DNA of 64,000 bases from Luteimicrobium sp049844995 (GTDB lineage: Bacteria > Actinomycetota > Actinomycetes > Actinomycetales > Cellulomonadaceae), in NCBI RefSeq assembly GCF_049844995.1, contig NZ_JBNCMC010000004.1, positions 62,001-126,000 on the forward strand, in the 5' to 3' direction. Made by a program: the position numbers and the translations under genes. Shown piece after piece: positions 8,263-16,869 of this stretch (positions within the stretch are counted from its first letter, which is position 1; every line of letters starts with the position of its first letter). The notes beneath the pieces were generated by a model that was not told where the DNA came from, did no database searches, and worked only from the letters and a program-made list of their open reading frames with translations.

Positions 8263-8856
8263 ATGGGTATCAACCTCGCCAAGGGCCAGACCATCGACCT
8301 CACCAAGCCGGACCGCAGCGCCGGGCTCACCCACGTCCGCATGGGGCTGGGCTGGGACGTCAAGGTGGTGCAGAAGAAGTCGCTGTTCGGGGGCACGAAG
8401 GAGATCCGCAAGGCGATCGACCTCGACGCGTCCGCGCTGCTCGTCGGCGGTGGCCAGGTCCGCGACATCGTGTACTTCGGCCAGCTCCGCTCGAAGGACG
8501 GCTCCGTCCAGCACACGGGCGACAACCTCACGGGTGACGGCGACGGCGACGACGAGTCGATCCTCGTCGACCTCGCGCGGGTGCACCCCGAGATCGAGCA
8601 CATCGTGTTCACCGTCAACTCGTACAGCGGCGAGACGTTCGAGCAGATCGACAACGCCTCCGTGCGCGTCGTCGACACCACGGCCCGCGACGCCGAGCTC
8701 GCGAAGTTCACGCTCACCGGCTCGGGCGCGCACACGGCGCTCGTGATGGCTCGCGTGTCCCGCACGGCCGACGGGTGGCAGCTCACGGCCCTCGGGACGC
8801 CCGGGCAGGGGCGCACCGCGCACCAGCTCCAGGCGCTCGCGCTCGGCTCGCTCTGA
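8263..8856 (+). CDS. TerD-family protein, TerZ/TerX-like (copy 4)
   Basis: The protein has 197 residues. The ATG at 8263 follows AAGGGA at 8250-8255, so an upstream in-frame extension is rejected. It begins MGINLAKGQTIDLTKPD, contains AIDLDASALLV and the intact loop HTGDNLTGDGDGDDE, and then NSYSGETFEQIDNASVRVVD, which is typical of the TerZ/TerX branch. An extra segment KKSLFGGTKEIRK lies before the first acidic triad. It closes the TerD run and is 7 bases from the HAD-phosphoribosyltransferase gene. Confidence 0.92.
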   Translation: MGINLAKGQTIDLTKPDRSAGLTHVRMGLGWDVKVVQKKSLFGGTKEIRKAIDLDASALLVGGGQVRDIVYFGQLRSKDGSVQHTGDNLTGDGDGDDESILVDLARVHPEIEHIVFTVNSYSGETFEQIDNASVRVVDTTARDAELAKFTLTGSGAHTALVMARVSRTADGWQLTALGTPGQGRTAHQLQALALGSL

Positions 8857-8863
8857 CACTGCC

Positions 8864-10570
8864 GTGACCGACGACGCCCGCCCCGGCGGTGCCGGCCCCG
8901 AGGCCCCCGGGGCGCTCGCGACGGTCCGCGCGGTCAGCCTCGACGTGTGGCTGACGCTGCTCCGCAGCAACCCGCGCTTCAAGGCGGCACGGGACGCGGC
9001 GCTGCGGTCGGCGCTCCGCCTCCCGGTGCCCGACGACGTCTTCTCGGCCGCGCTGCGGTCCGCCGACGTCGCCGCGGACCGGCTGGTCGAGGCCGACGGA
9101 CGGGACCGCGGGCTCGCCGAACGGGTGGACCTGGCCGTCGCGGCGCTCCGCCGCGACGGCCAGGCGGGACCCGCGGCCGGCGTCGCGCTGGCGGAGGCGC
9201 CGGAGCTCGTGGCGGGGCTCCTCGCGCGCCAACGCGAGCTCGCGCTCGAGCTGCCCCCGCTGCCGCTGCACCCCGACCTTCCGGCGTTGCTCGCAGCGCT
9301 CGCTGAGCACGTGCCGCTGGCCGTCACGAGCAACACGGGCATGCTCCCGGGCACGACGATGCGCGCCCTCCTCGACGCCGCCGGGCTCCTCGCGCCGATG
9401 GGGGTCCTCACGTTCTCCGACGAGCTGGGTACCGGCAAGCCGCACGCCGCCGTCTTCGCCGCGACCGTGGCTGGGCTGGGGGTGCCGGCGGGCGACGTGC
9501 TGCACGTGGGCGACAACCCCGTCGCGGACGTCTGCGGTGCACTCGACGCCGGGCTGCGCGCGGCGCTCGTCGGGCCGGACGAGCCGACCGACGTGCTGCT
9601 CCGGCGGGTTCTCGCCGAGGTCCGGACGGTCCGTCGGCCGGGTGGTGGCGTCGTCCGCCCGGCGGACGGTCCGACGGCCCCGGCGGGTGCGGACCCTCGC
9701 GTCCGGACGGTCGCGGTGACCCGGCTCGACGGGACGCGGGACGACCTGCGCGACGTCGCGACCGGTCGCCCGTTCGACCTGCGGACGTACTCGCGCATGA
9801 AGCACGGAGACCTCGACGCCGCGGGGGCGCTCGGTCGGAGTCTCGGCCGCGAGCTCCTCGCGCGCGTCCCGGCCCTCGCGACGGATCCGGCGCCCGTCGT
9901 GCTCCCCGTCGCCTACCTCGCCGTGCCGCCCGCGTGCCTGCTGCTGGCACGCGCGGTCCTCGCGGTCGTCAACGACGCCCGGGCGGCGCGCGGGCTCGGC
10001 CCCGGCCGGGTCGTGCGGGTCGCGAAGGGCTCCGTGACCCGCACCGACTACGCGGGCGCGTCCGCCGAGGCGCGCCGCGCCGAGCTCGCCTCCATCGGCT
10101 TCCGCCTCGACGAGGACCTCACCGGCGCGCGCGTGGTGCTCGTCGACGACGTGCGGGTGACGGGGCTCGCCGAGCAGACGCTGCTCGACGTCCTTGCCCG
10201 CGACGGTGCGGGCCCTCCCGCCGAGGTCGTCACCGCCTACGTCGCGGTCTGCGAGCCGGGGCTCGCCGCCGACCCGACCGTCGAGTCGGTGCTCAACCAC
10301 GCCGCGGCCCGGTCCGTCGCCGACCTCGCCGACGCCGTCCGCGCCGGCCGCTTCGCGCTCACGATCCGCTTCCTCAAGCGGCTGCTCGCCGCGCCGGACG
10401 CCGAGCGCGAGACGTTCCTGGGGGCGTGCGACGCCTCGCTCCTCGACGAGATCGCCGACGGCGCGCTCGCCACGGGTCCCGCGTTCTGCGCCGCGTTCCC
10501 GTCCGGCCTCGCGGCTGTCCACGACGCGCGTCGACGCGCCGCCGGGCTCGCCGAGGCGGCCCGAGGGTGA
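8864..10570 (+). CDS. HAD phosphatase fused to phosphoribosyltransferase
   Basis: The protein has 568 residues and a GTG start 7 bases after terD copy 4. Residues about 20-250 form a HAD hydrolase: nucleophile D27 in DVWLT, motif II VTSNTG (near 153), lysine motif GTGKPHAA (near 189) and motif IV GDNPVAD (near 216). Residues about 285-560 form a PRTase-fold domain with a PRPP loop VLVDDVRVTG (near 427). Ter systems are known to carry PRTase and HAD genes predicted to make a nucleoside-like metabolite. Here the two activities are on one chain. The substrate is unknown. Confidence 0.85.
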   Translation: MTDDARPGGAGPEAPGALATVRAVSLDVWLTLLRSNPRFKAARDAALRSALRLPVPDDVFSAALRSADVAADRLVEADGRDRGLAERVDLAVAALRRDGQAGPAAGVALAEAPELVAGLLARQRELALELPPLPLHPDLPALLAALAEHVPLAVTSNTGMLPGTTMRALLDAAGLLAPMGVLTFSDELGTGKPHAAVFAATVAGLGVPAGDVLHVGDNPVADVCGALDAGLRAALVGPDEPTDVLLRRVLAEVRTVRRPGGGVVRPADGPTAPAGADPRVRTVAVTRLDGTRDDLRDVATGRPFDLRTYSRMKHGDLDAAGALGRSLGRELLARVPALATDPAPVVLPVAYLAVPPACLLLARAVLAVVNDARAARGLGPGRVVRVAKGSVTRTDYAGASAEARRAELASIGFRLDEDLTGARVVLVDDVRVTGLAEQTLLDVLARDGAGPPAEVVTAYVAVCEPGLAADPTVESVLNHAAARSVADLADAVRAGRFALTIRFLKRLLAAPDAERETFLGACDASLLDEIADGALATGPAFCAAFPSGLAAVHDARRRAAGLAEAARG

Positions 10571-11406
10571 CCCGGCACGCCCTCGCCCGGCTCGACGGCG
10601 CCGCCGACGCGGGCTTCGCCCTCACGCCGACCTCGCTCGCTCGCCGCGCCGGCGCGGATCCTGGGACGGCCGCCGCGTACAGCCGCTTCAAGCACGGCGA
10701 CGGTGCCGTGGCGGCCCGGTACGGCGAGGCGCTCGCCCTGACCTACCTCGTGAGCGGGCGGACGCAGCGTCGGGGGCCGCTGGTCGTGACGTCGTCCGGC
10801 TACGACGTCGCACCCCCTGCGGCGGCCGCGCTCGTCGCGCCCTTCGTCGCGACGCTGGCGCGCCACGGGCACCAGGCCCGGGTCGTCGTCGTGCACCGGC
10901 ACGTGCCCTCCGACGGGGACTACGCGACCTGGGGGGCGGCGCAGCGCCGGGCGCGGCTGCGACCGGCGCACCTGACGGTGCCCTCGGACGTCCGCGGCGC
11001 GCACGTCGTCGCGCTCGACGACGTGCGGGTCACGGGCGCCCACGAGCACGCGGCGCACGTGGCGCTGCGCGCTGCGGGCGCGCGGCACGTCGACCACCTG
11101 TACGTCGTCCGGGTCCCGCGGGGCCGCCCCGCGTCGGTCGAGGCCGAGCTCAACGCCGCGTCCGTCAGCCGTGTGGAGGACGTGCTGGCGCTCGCGGCCG
11201 TGCCGGGGTTCGTCCCCAACGCCCGCGTGGCCCGGCGGCTGCTCGCGCTGGCGCCGGCCGCGCTCGACGCGGCGCTCGCGGACGCACCGTCGGATCTCGT
11301 CGCGTGGCTCGTCCGAGTGGCCGCGCGCGACGGCCTCGCGGGCCTCCCGCGGTACCTGCCCGGAGCCGAACGGGTCCGCGCGCTCGACGCGTCGCGCCCG
11401 GTCTGA
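10567..11406 (+). CDS. Ter-linked phosphoribosyltransferase
   Basis: The protein has 279 residues, starting at a GTG that overlaps the upstream stop by 4 bases. The PRPP-binding loop VALDDVRVTG (near residue 148) and the N-terminal element YSRFKHGDG match the PRTase half of the preceding fusion (YSRMKHGDL, VLVDDVRVTG), so the two are paralogues. A base-binding hood cannot be assigned. It probably acts with the fusion on PRPP and a base-like substrate. It ends the ter cluster, and no ATP-grasp or TerY-type genes follow. Confidence 0.82.
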   Translation: MTRHALARLDGAADAGFALTPTSLARRAGADPGTAAAYSRFKHGDGAVAARYGEALALTYLVSGRTQRRGPLVVTSSGYDVAPPAAAALVAPFVATLARHGHQARVVVVHRHVPSDGDYATWGAAQRRARLRPAHLTVPSDVRGAHVVALDDVRVTGAHEHAAHVALRAAGARHVDHLYVVRVPRGRPASVEAELNAASVSRVEDVLALAAVPGFVPNARVARRLLALAPAALDAALADAPSDLVAWLVRVAARDGLAGLPRYLPGAERVRALDASRPV

Positions 11407-11522
11407 GCGCTGTCGCGGGCGTGAGGGGGAGGACTCCCCATCTCGTGCCGTCGACGAGTCCGTGGCCTCGGCGCAGGTGGGACGAAGACCGCACGACGAC
11501 GCAGGGGGGCCCCGACGTCCAC

Positions 11523-11690
11523 GTGTCCGTCCGGGATGCGATCGACGGCGACCGCTACGACGCGACGGAGGGCGCGCTCGAGAAGGGGGTCACGGAGCTC
11601 GCCCCTGCTGACAGGTTCGTCTCGAACGCCGAGCGGGACGACTTCGTCCAGAGCCTCATGAGCCGGTACGACGACGCCTGCGAGCGGTAG
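11523..11690 (+). CDS. Small hypothetical protein
   Basis: This 55-residue frame begins at a GTG (VSVRDAIDGDRYDA) about 13 bases after a GCAGGGGGG sequence. An alternative GTG at 11445 would give 81 residues. The protein is acidic and soluble (LAPADRFVSNAERDDFVQSLMSRYDDA), with no recognised domain. The amino-acid composition looks like a real protein, unlike the arginine-rich shadow frames around it. It ends convergent with the nuclease gene. Confidence 0.4.
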   Translation: MSVRDAIDGDRYDATEGALEKGVTELAPADRFVSNAERDDFVQSLMSRYDDACER

Positions 11691-11727
11691 AGGAACGACG
11701 CGGAGCGCTGATCACGGGGACACCGCG

Positions 11728-12732
11728 CTACCGCTTCGCGGCCCGGTACCCGTCGGCCTGTGCGGCCGCTTCCGTCGCGAAGCACACCTCGGGCTTCGTG
11801 GCGTCGTAGGACCCGCCCGTCGGCAGGTGGTAGAGGTGGCTCGACGCGTTGCCCTTGATGGGCGCCCAGCTCGGGCAGTCGTACGCCGAGACCGGCGCCG
11901 CGACCGCGGGGTGCGTCGTGGTCGGCTTCCCGGTCCCCGACGACGGCGCCGTGGTCGCCGACGCACCCGACGGTCCCTTCTGCGTCACCACCTTCGTGCC
12001 CGTGAGGCCGCCCACGGGCACGCGCTGCGCGGGGCACGTGTCGAGGACGCGCGTGATCGCCGCCTTCTCGGCGGTGGTCACCCACAGGCGGTAGCGCTGC
12101 TTGACCGCCACCTGCCGCGCGACGTAGGAGCACCGGGACGACTTCGCGGGCGGCAGCCAGGTGGCGGCGTCGCCGTCGGACTTCTGCTCGTTGAGCGGCC
12201 CGTCGACGGCGAGGAGGTTGAGCGGGTCGTTGGCGAGGAGCTCGCGCGTGGCCGGGGACAGCAGCTGGGCGCCGGTGCGCCAGGCGTCGGCGAGCGCGAC
12301 GAGATGGTCGATCTGCACCGCCGTCGACGTCGTGACGCCGCGCGTGAACGCGATGCTGCGCCCCGAGTACGGGTCCGGGAGGGTGCCCGTGAGGACGACG
12401 CAGTCGTGCGTCCCTGCCTTGTACGTCGCGTCGTCGAGGTCGCGCCCGAGGATGTCGTTGCGCGTGTCGCAGCCGTTGTGGTCGACGTCCTTCCACGCGG
12501 CGCCGAACCGGTCGCGCTCGTAGCCGGTCATGGGCGCGCTGCCCTTGACGGGGAGCGTCCCGAGCACGGCGAGCGCGGTCCCGGCGGTCGCCGTCGTGGC
12601 CGGAGCCGTGGTGGCGGGGCCGCCCGGGGTCGCGCCGTCGTGCCCTTCGGAGGCGGTCGGCGCGCAGGCGGCCGTGCCCGCGAGCAGGGCGGCGACGCCG
12701 CCCGCGGCGAGGGCGCGCGCCCAGCGCGTCAC
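11728..12732 (-). CDS. Secreted HNH endonuclease, DUF1524/GmrSD-type, with C-terminal repeat module
   Basis: The protein has 334 residues and a GTG start overlapping the upstream stop. The N-terminus is a lipoprotein-like signal (ALAAGGVAALLAGTAAC). The nuclease domain has the family motif VQIDHLVALADAW, then NDPLNLLAVDGPLNEQKSD and WLPPAKSSRCSYVARQVAVK, which give the metal-binding His, Asn and Lys. A Thr/Ser/Pro linker leads to a roughly 45-residue C-terminal module (CPSWAPIKGN ... CFATEAAAQADGYRAAK) of the type called a sunset domain. It probably degrades extracellular DNA. Confidence 0.88.
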   Translation of the reverse strand: MTRWARALAAGGVAALLAGTAACAPTASEGHDGATPGGPATTAPATTATAGTALAVLGTLPVKGSAPMTGYERDRFGAAWKDVDHNGCDTRNDILGRDLDDATYKAGTHDCVVLTGTLPDPYSGRSIAFTRGVTTSTAVQIDHLVALADAWRTGAQLLSPATRELLANDPLNLLAVDGPLNEQKSDGDAATWLPPAKSSRCSYVARQVAVKQRYRLWVTTAEKAAITRVLDTCPAQRVPVGGLTGTKVVTQKGPSGASATTAPSSGTGKPTTTHPAVAAPVSAYDCPSWAPIKGNASSHLYHLPTGGSYDATKPEVCFATEAAAQADGYRAAKR

Positions 12733-13658
12733 AGGCCCCGCCAGTAGCCGGCGGCTTCCGCGTCGTCGAACGACCGGTAGCACTCGTCGGGCGTCGCGTG
12801 GGTGTACATCCAGCTGTCGGGGCCGTAGGCGGTGTGGTAGACGACCATGATCGGCGCGTCGCTCGGGCAGGTGCCCGACGCGAGCGGCTCGACCGGGCCC
12901 GTGGGCACGGGGGTGGGCGTCGGCGTCGCGGTCGGGCTCGTCGTCGCGCTGGGCGTCGCGGTCGGGGAGGCGGACGGGGTCGTCGACGGCCCTGTCGTGC
13001 GGCCCGGCCTCGTCGTCGCCCCGCGGGTGGGCGTGGCGGAGGGGACGGGCGTCCGCGTCGCGGTCGGCGTGGGCGTCGGCGTCGGGCGGGCGGTCGCGCT
13101 CGGGGTCGGCGTGGGCGTCCTGGTCGGCGTCGCCGTGGGCGTCGGCGTCGCGTGCGCGCGGGCCGCCGGGTCGAGCGTGACGAACGACGGCGTGGGGCTC
13201 GGCGCGGCGGCGGGGTCGCCGTCGTGCCCGGGGAGCGCGACCGCTGCGCAGACGATCGCGGCGGCGCCGGCCGCGCCCGCGGCCCACCACCAGCCCTTCC
13301 GCCGCCGGCGGCCGGGACCGTCCCCGGACCCGGTGTCGGCGCCCGGGGTGTCGGCGCCCGGGGTGTCGGCGCCCGGAGTGTGGGCGCCGTCAGCCCCGAG
13401 CGGCCCCTCCGCGCCCAGCTCGCGGGCCGCCTCCATGAGCGACGGCAGCACCGGTGCGAGCGGGATGGCCTGCGTCGTCGCGTCAGGGGCGCTGGGCGGC
13501 GTGGCGGCGTCCGGGTCGGCAGGCGCGGGAGCCTGCGTGGTCTCCGCGCGGGTCGCGTGGTGCCAGCGGACGCCGTCCCACCACCGCATGCGACCGCGCG
13601 CGTTCGGGTCCGGGTACCACCCGGGCTGCGCGTTCGACATCCGCACATTCTGCGCCAT
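12729..13658 (-). CDS. DUF2510 membrane protein with PT-rich linker
   Basis: The protein has 309 residues. Residues about 10-35 (QPGWYPDPNARGRMRWWDGVRWH) form the DUF2510 tryptophan-rich motif. A TGADTPGAD-type repeat precedes one transmembrane segment (WWAAGAAGAAAIVCAAVAL, near 130). Then comes a long Thr-Pro linker of about 110 residues and a C-terminal module CPSDAPIMVVY ... CYRSFDDAEAAGYW that resembles the end of the nuclease next door. An internal ATG (13640) also fits. It overlaps the nuclease by 4 bases, so the two are probably made together and presented at the surface. Confidence 0.8.
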   Translation of the reverse strand: MAQNVRMSNAQPGWYPDPNARGRMRWWDGVRWHHATRAETTQAPAPADPDAATPPSAPDATTQAIPLAPVLPSLMEAARELGAEGPLGADGAHTPGADTPGADTPGADTGSGDGPGRRRRKGWWWAAGAAGAAAIVCAAVALPGHDGDPAAAPSPTPSFVTLDPAARAHATPTPTATPTRTPTPTPSATARPTPTPTPTATRTPVPSATPTRGATTRPGRTTGPSTTPSASPTATPSATTSPTATPTPTPVPTGPVEPLASGTCPSDAPIMVVYHTAYGPDSWMYTHATPDECYRSFDDAEAAGYWRGL

Positions 13659-13694
13659 CGGGCACGAAACGCCGACTTCCGCGTGTCGGCGTGG

Positions 13695-14624
13695 TCACCG
13701 CTCGAGCGTGGCCAGCCACTCGACGAGCGCGCCCGACACCGCCTCCGGGTCCTCCTCCGGGAGGTAGTGCCCGACGCCGTCGAGCACCTGGACCCGCAGG
13801 TTCCGGACGAGCGCGGTCGCGTCGATCGCGGCGGCGTCCGTGCGCAGGTACGGGTCCTCGGCGCCGAGGAGCAGCAGACCTGGCTGGTCGACGCGGCGGC
13901 GCACCGCCGTGGTGAACCGGCGCCCGTCCATCCGGGGGATCGAGCGCACCGACCAGCGCAGCGCCTCCGTCGAGCAGTGCGCGGCGAAGGGGATCCGGGC
14001 GGCGGTCCGGTACAGCTCGAGCGTCTCCTCGTCGAAGGGGCGCACCGCCCCGCCGCGGAGCACGTCGTCGACCAGCCTGCCGTCGCCGAGCGCCCGCTCG
14101 GGCAGGAACGGCACCTGGGCGAACGCGACGTGCCGCCGCATCGCGGCCGTGTACGGGGCGCGGTGCGACACGTGCAGGTGCGCCGGGTGCGGAGCGGCGA
14201 GCGCGGCGACGGCCCGCGTCACCGCGGGCTGCATGGCCGCCATCGCCCAGGCGATCGTGCCGCCCTCCCCGTGCCCGACGACGACCGCCGAGTCCGCGCC
14301 GAGCGACCGGATCACTCCGGCCACGTCGCGCGTACGGGTCGGGACGTCGTAGCCGAGGGGCGGCTTGTCGGAGGCGCCCGTCCCGCGCAGGTCCATCGCG
14401 GCCACGCGGTACCCGGCGCCGGCGAGCGCCTCGACCTGGTGGCGCCACGCCCACCAGAACTGCGGGTAGGTGTGCAGGAGGACGACGAGCGGCGCGCGCG
14501 TGCCGTGTGCGCCCTGCTCGCCCGCGGGCTCCGCCAGGGCGACGTGGAACCGGGCGGCGTTGGCGGCGACGAACTCGTGCCGCCACGGACCCTCGACGAG
14601 GGCGGTCGAGTAGTCGGCGATCAC
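13695..14624 (-). CDS. Alpha/beta hydrolase-fold protein without a usual nucleophile
   Basis: The protein has 309 residues, with a GTG start overlapping the glnR stop by 4 bases. The fold is clear: oxyanion strand VVLLHTYPQFWWAWRHQ, AMDLRGTGASDKPP, acid region LLGAEDPY and histidine DGVGHYLPEEDPE. The nucleophile elbow reads VVVGHGEGGTIAW, where Gly stands in the position normally held by Ser, Asp or Cys. It may be non-hydrolytic or use another mechanism. Related proteins resemble epoxide hydrolases and dehalogenases. Overlap with glnR implies co-transcription. Confidence 0.85.
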   Translation of the reverse strand: MIADYSTALVEGPWRHEFVAANAARFHVALAEPAGEQGAHGTRAPLVVLLHTYPQFWWAWRHQVEALAGAGYRVAAMDLRGTGASDKPPLGYDVPTRTRDVAGVIRSLGADSAVVVGHGEGGTIAWAMAAMQPAVTRAVAALAAPHPAHLHVSHRAPYTAAMRRHVAFAQVPFLPERALGDGRLVDDVLRGGAVRPFDEETLELYRTAARIPFAAHCSTEALRWSVRSIPRMDGRRFTTAVRRRVDQPGLLLLGAEDPYLRTDAAAIDATALVRNLRVQVLDGVGHYLPEEDPEAVSGALVEWLATLER

Positions 14625-15412
14625 CCGAGCGAACCTACCGGGTCGCTGCCCACGGCGGGCGCGTCCTCGGTCGGCGTGCCGTGCCCGGCGCCGACGGCGG
14701 CCGGCGCGGAGCCGTCCGCGGTCCCGGCGCGCTCGCGTCGCTCCTTGGGGGGATCGAACCGGTAGCCGACGTTCCGGACCGTCCCGATGAGCTGCTCGTG
14801 CTCGGGGCCGAGCTTGGCGCGCAGACGACGCACGTGCACGTCCACCGTCCGGGTGCCGCCGTAGTAGTCGTAGCCCCAGACCTCCTGGAGGAGCTGGGCG
14901 CGCGTGAAGACGCGGCCCGGGTGCTGCACGAGGTGCTTGAGGAGCTCGAACTCCTTGTACGTGAGGTCCACGGGGCGGCCGCGCAGCCGCGCCGTGTACC
15001 CCGAGGCGTCGATCGTCAGCTCGCCCGCGGAGATCTCCTCCTTGTCGTCGCGGGCGCTGCCGGCGCCCCGCTCGACGGCGAGGCGGATCCGGGCCTCGAC
15101 CTCGGCCGGTCCCGCGTCCGACAGGACGACGTCCGACGCGCCCCACTCGGCCGTCACGACGGTCAGCCCGCCCTCGGTCATCACGAGGACGAGGGGCACC
15201 GTCATGCCGGTCGCGCGGAGCACCCGGCACGTGGTGCGGGCGGCCACGAGGTCGCGTCGCGCGTCGAGGAGCACCAGGTCGGAGTCCGGGGCGTCCACCA
15301 GCGCGGACGGCTCCATCGGCAGCACCCGTACCCGGTGCGAGAGCAGGCCGAGGGCAGGGAGGATCTCGACGGATCCTCCCGTCGTCGGGGTCAGCACGAG
15401 GAGCTGTGCCAC
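14621..15412 (-). CDS. glnR: GlnR-type orphan response regulator
   Basis: The protein has 263 residues, and the GTG at 15412 is preceded by GGAGGTGA. The receiver-like N-terminus (about 1-120) keeps LVLLDARRDL but lacks the full acidic phosphorylation pocket, as expected for GlnR. The OmpR-type winged helix (about 135-225) has VDLTYKEFELLKHLVQHPGR and GTRTVDVHVRRLRAKLG, nearly identical to mycobacterial and Streptomyces GlnR. GlnR controls nitrogen assimilation (glnA, amtB, nir) and some carbohydrate uptake genes. A roughly 35-residue acidic/Ala/Gly tail is extra. No partner kinase gene is nearby. Confidence 0.9.
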   Translation of the reverse strand: MAQLLVLTPTTGGSVEILPALGLLSHRVRVLPMEPSALVDAPDSDLVLLDARRDLVAARTTCRVLRATGMTVPLVLVMTEGGLTVVTAEWGASDVVLSDAGPAEVEARIRLAVERGAGSARDDKEEISAGELTIDASGYTARLRGRPVDLTYKEFELLKHLVQHPGRVFTRAQLLQEVWGYDYYGGTRTVDVHVRRLRAKLGPEHEQLIGTVRNVGYRFDPPKERRERAGTADGSAPAAVGAGHGTPTEDAPAVGSDPVGSLG

Positions 15413-15611
15413 CTCGTCACCTCCACTCGGTGGTCGTGCGGCGCGTGTCGCCACGGTAGCGCCTCCGCGCGCCGCGCCCGACCAGCGCCGCCCGCGTCGC
15501 GGGACGGATGGCCTGATCCGGGCGCGGATCTGGGACACTCGGAGGCGTGCCCACCCCCAGTGTCCCCGTGACGGCCCGTGCCCGCGGGGAGCGTCCGACC
15601 CTCGGCCACGC

Positions 15612-16343
15612 ATGAGGTCGACCACCCGCTCCGTCGTGACCGCGTGCCTCGCCGCGCTGGTCGCCGTGGCCGCGTACTTCGGCACCGTGCCGCTCGCGGG
15701 CGCGGTCGTCGTCCTCGTGCTCCTGACGGCGATCGGCTGGTCCGGTCTTATGCACCTGCACGCCCGCGGCGCGTCGGGCTTCCTGGTGGCCCTCGTCGGC
15801 CTGGGGGCGGCGCTGGTCGTGGACGTCACCGACGGGGAGCCGGTGCTGCGCAACCTCCCCGTCGTCGTCGCGATGGGTCTGCTCCTCGCGTTCGTCAACG
15901 AGCTGGCCCGGCGCGGGCCGCGCGAGGACGTCGTGGCGAACGTGTCCGGCGAGGTGTCGGGGATCGTCGTCGCGGTGGGCTGCTCCGGCTGGCTCGCCGC
16001 CGGCCTCTCGGAGGAGGGCGCGGCCCTCGTCGTGAGCTGCGCCGTCGCGATCGCGGTGGCCGCCGTCGTGTGCTCGACGCCGCTCCACGGCTGGACGGGC
16101 ATCCTCCTTGCGGTCGCGCTCGCCGCGGGCGCCGGGGCGGGCGTGGCCCGGGCGCTGCCCCGCATCGACTGGCCGTCGGGGCTGTGGGCGGGCCTCGTCG
16201 CCGGCGTCGTCGTGACGTCGGTGACGGCGCTGTTCGGGCACGTGCCCACGGCGCGGGGCCGGTGGGCGTCCCTGAGCGCCGCGACCGTGCCCGTCGCCGT
16301 CGGTGGCATCCTGATCTTCGTGGTCGGCCGGCTGATCGGCTGA
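15612..16343 (+). CDS. Polytopic membrane protein of unknown function
   Basis: The protein has 243 residues with about eight hydrophobic segments, starting at ATG 15612. The first is CLAALVAVAAYFGTVPLAGAV. No catalytic motif is visible apart from a conserved-looking loop VNELARRGPREDVVANVSGEVSG between segments. Similar proteins are common next to glnR or a thioredoxin gene in actinomycetes, to my knowledge without assigned function. It is divergent from glnR, and the 199-base gap likely holds both promoters. The thioredoxin-like gene begins 33 bases downstream, so the two may form an operon. Confidence 0.75.
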   Translation: MRSTTRSVVTACLAALVAVAAYFGTVPLAGAVVVLVLLTAIGWSGLMHLHARGASGFLVALVGLGAALVVDVTDGEPVLRNLPVVVAMGLLLAFVNELARRGPREDVVANVSGEVSGIVVAVGCSGWLAAGLSEEGAALVVSCAVAIAVAAVVCSTPLHGWTGILLAVALAAGAGAGVARALPRIDWPSGLWAGLVAGVVVTSVTALFGHVPTARGRWASLSAATVPVAVGGILIFVVGRLIG

Positions 16344-16376
16344 CCTGTTCGGTCCCCCGGGGCGTGGAGGTCTCCT

Positions 16377-16826
16377 GTGCTGGTGCGCGTGCTGCTCGTG
16401 GCCGTCGTCGTCGCCGTCGCGCTCGTGCTCGGCCGGTGGTGGCGCTCGCGCCAGGGCGTCGTGCGGGTGCGCGGTCCCGAGCCGTCCGCCGACGTGCCCG
16501 CGGCCGACGCCCGCACGGCCGGTGACGTGTGGCGGGACCGCGGCGTCGAGCTCGGCGGCGCGGCCACGTTCGTCCAGTTCTCGACCGACCACTGCAGCCC
16601 GTGCCGCGCGACCTCACGGGTGCTCGGAGAGCTGGTCGCACGGCGTGACGACGTCTCGCACCGCGAGATGGACATCGACCACAACCTGGATCTGGTGCGA
16701 CGCTTCTCGGTGCTGCGCGCACCGACCGTGCTCATCCTCGACCGCGACGGGAACGAGGTCGCACGGATGACCGGCGCCGTCCGGCGCGCGCAGGCCGAGC
16801 AGGCGCTCGCCGTCGTCGGCGCGTGA
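16377..16826 (+). CDS. Membrane-anchored thioredoxin-family protein
   Basis: The protein has 149 residues and a GTG start at 16377 preceded by GGAGGTC. One N-terminal transmembrane segment (VLLVAVVVAVALVLG) is followed by a basic WWRSR stop-transfer. The thioredoxin domain (about 50-147) carries the active site DHCSPCRATSR and the cis-proline region LRAPTVLILDRDG. With no clear cleavage site, it is probably anchored with the domain on one face of the membrane. It likely passes electrons to, or draws them from, the DUF4395 protein encoded next. Confidence 0.85.
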   Translation: MLVRVLLVAVVVAVALVLGRWWRSRQGVVRVRGPEPSADVPAADARTAGDVWRDRGVELGGAATFVQFSTDHCSPCRATSRVLGELVARRDDVSHREMDIDHNLDLVRRFSVLRAPTVLILDRDGNEVARMTGAVRRAQAEQALAVVGA

Positions 16827-16869
16827 CGGCGCCCGACCCGCGCCTCGACCCCAGCCGCAGGAGCCCACG

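Noticed and set aside
12900..13160. Short tandem repeats coding Thr-Pro units as a possible DNA repeat element
   Set aside because: They are explained by the low-complexity extracellular stalk of the DUF2510 protein.
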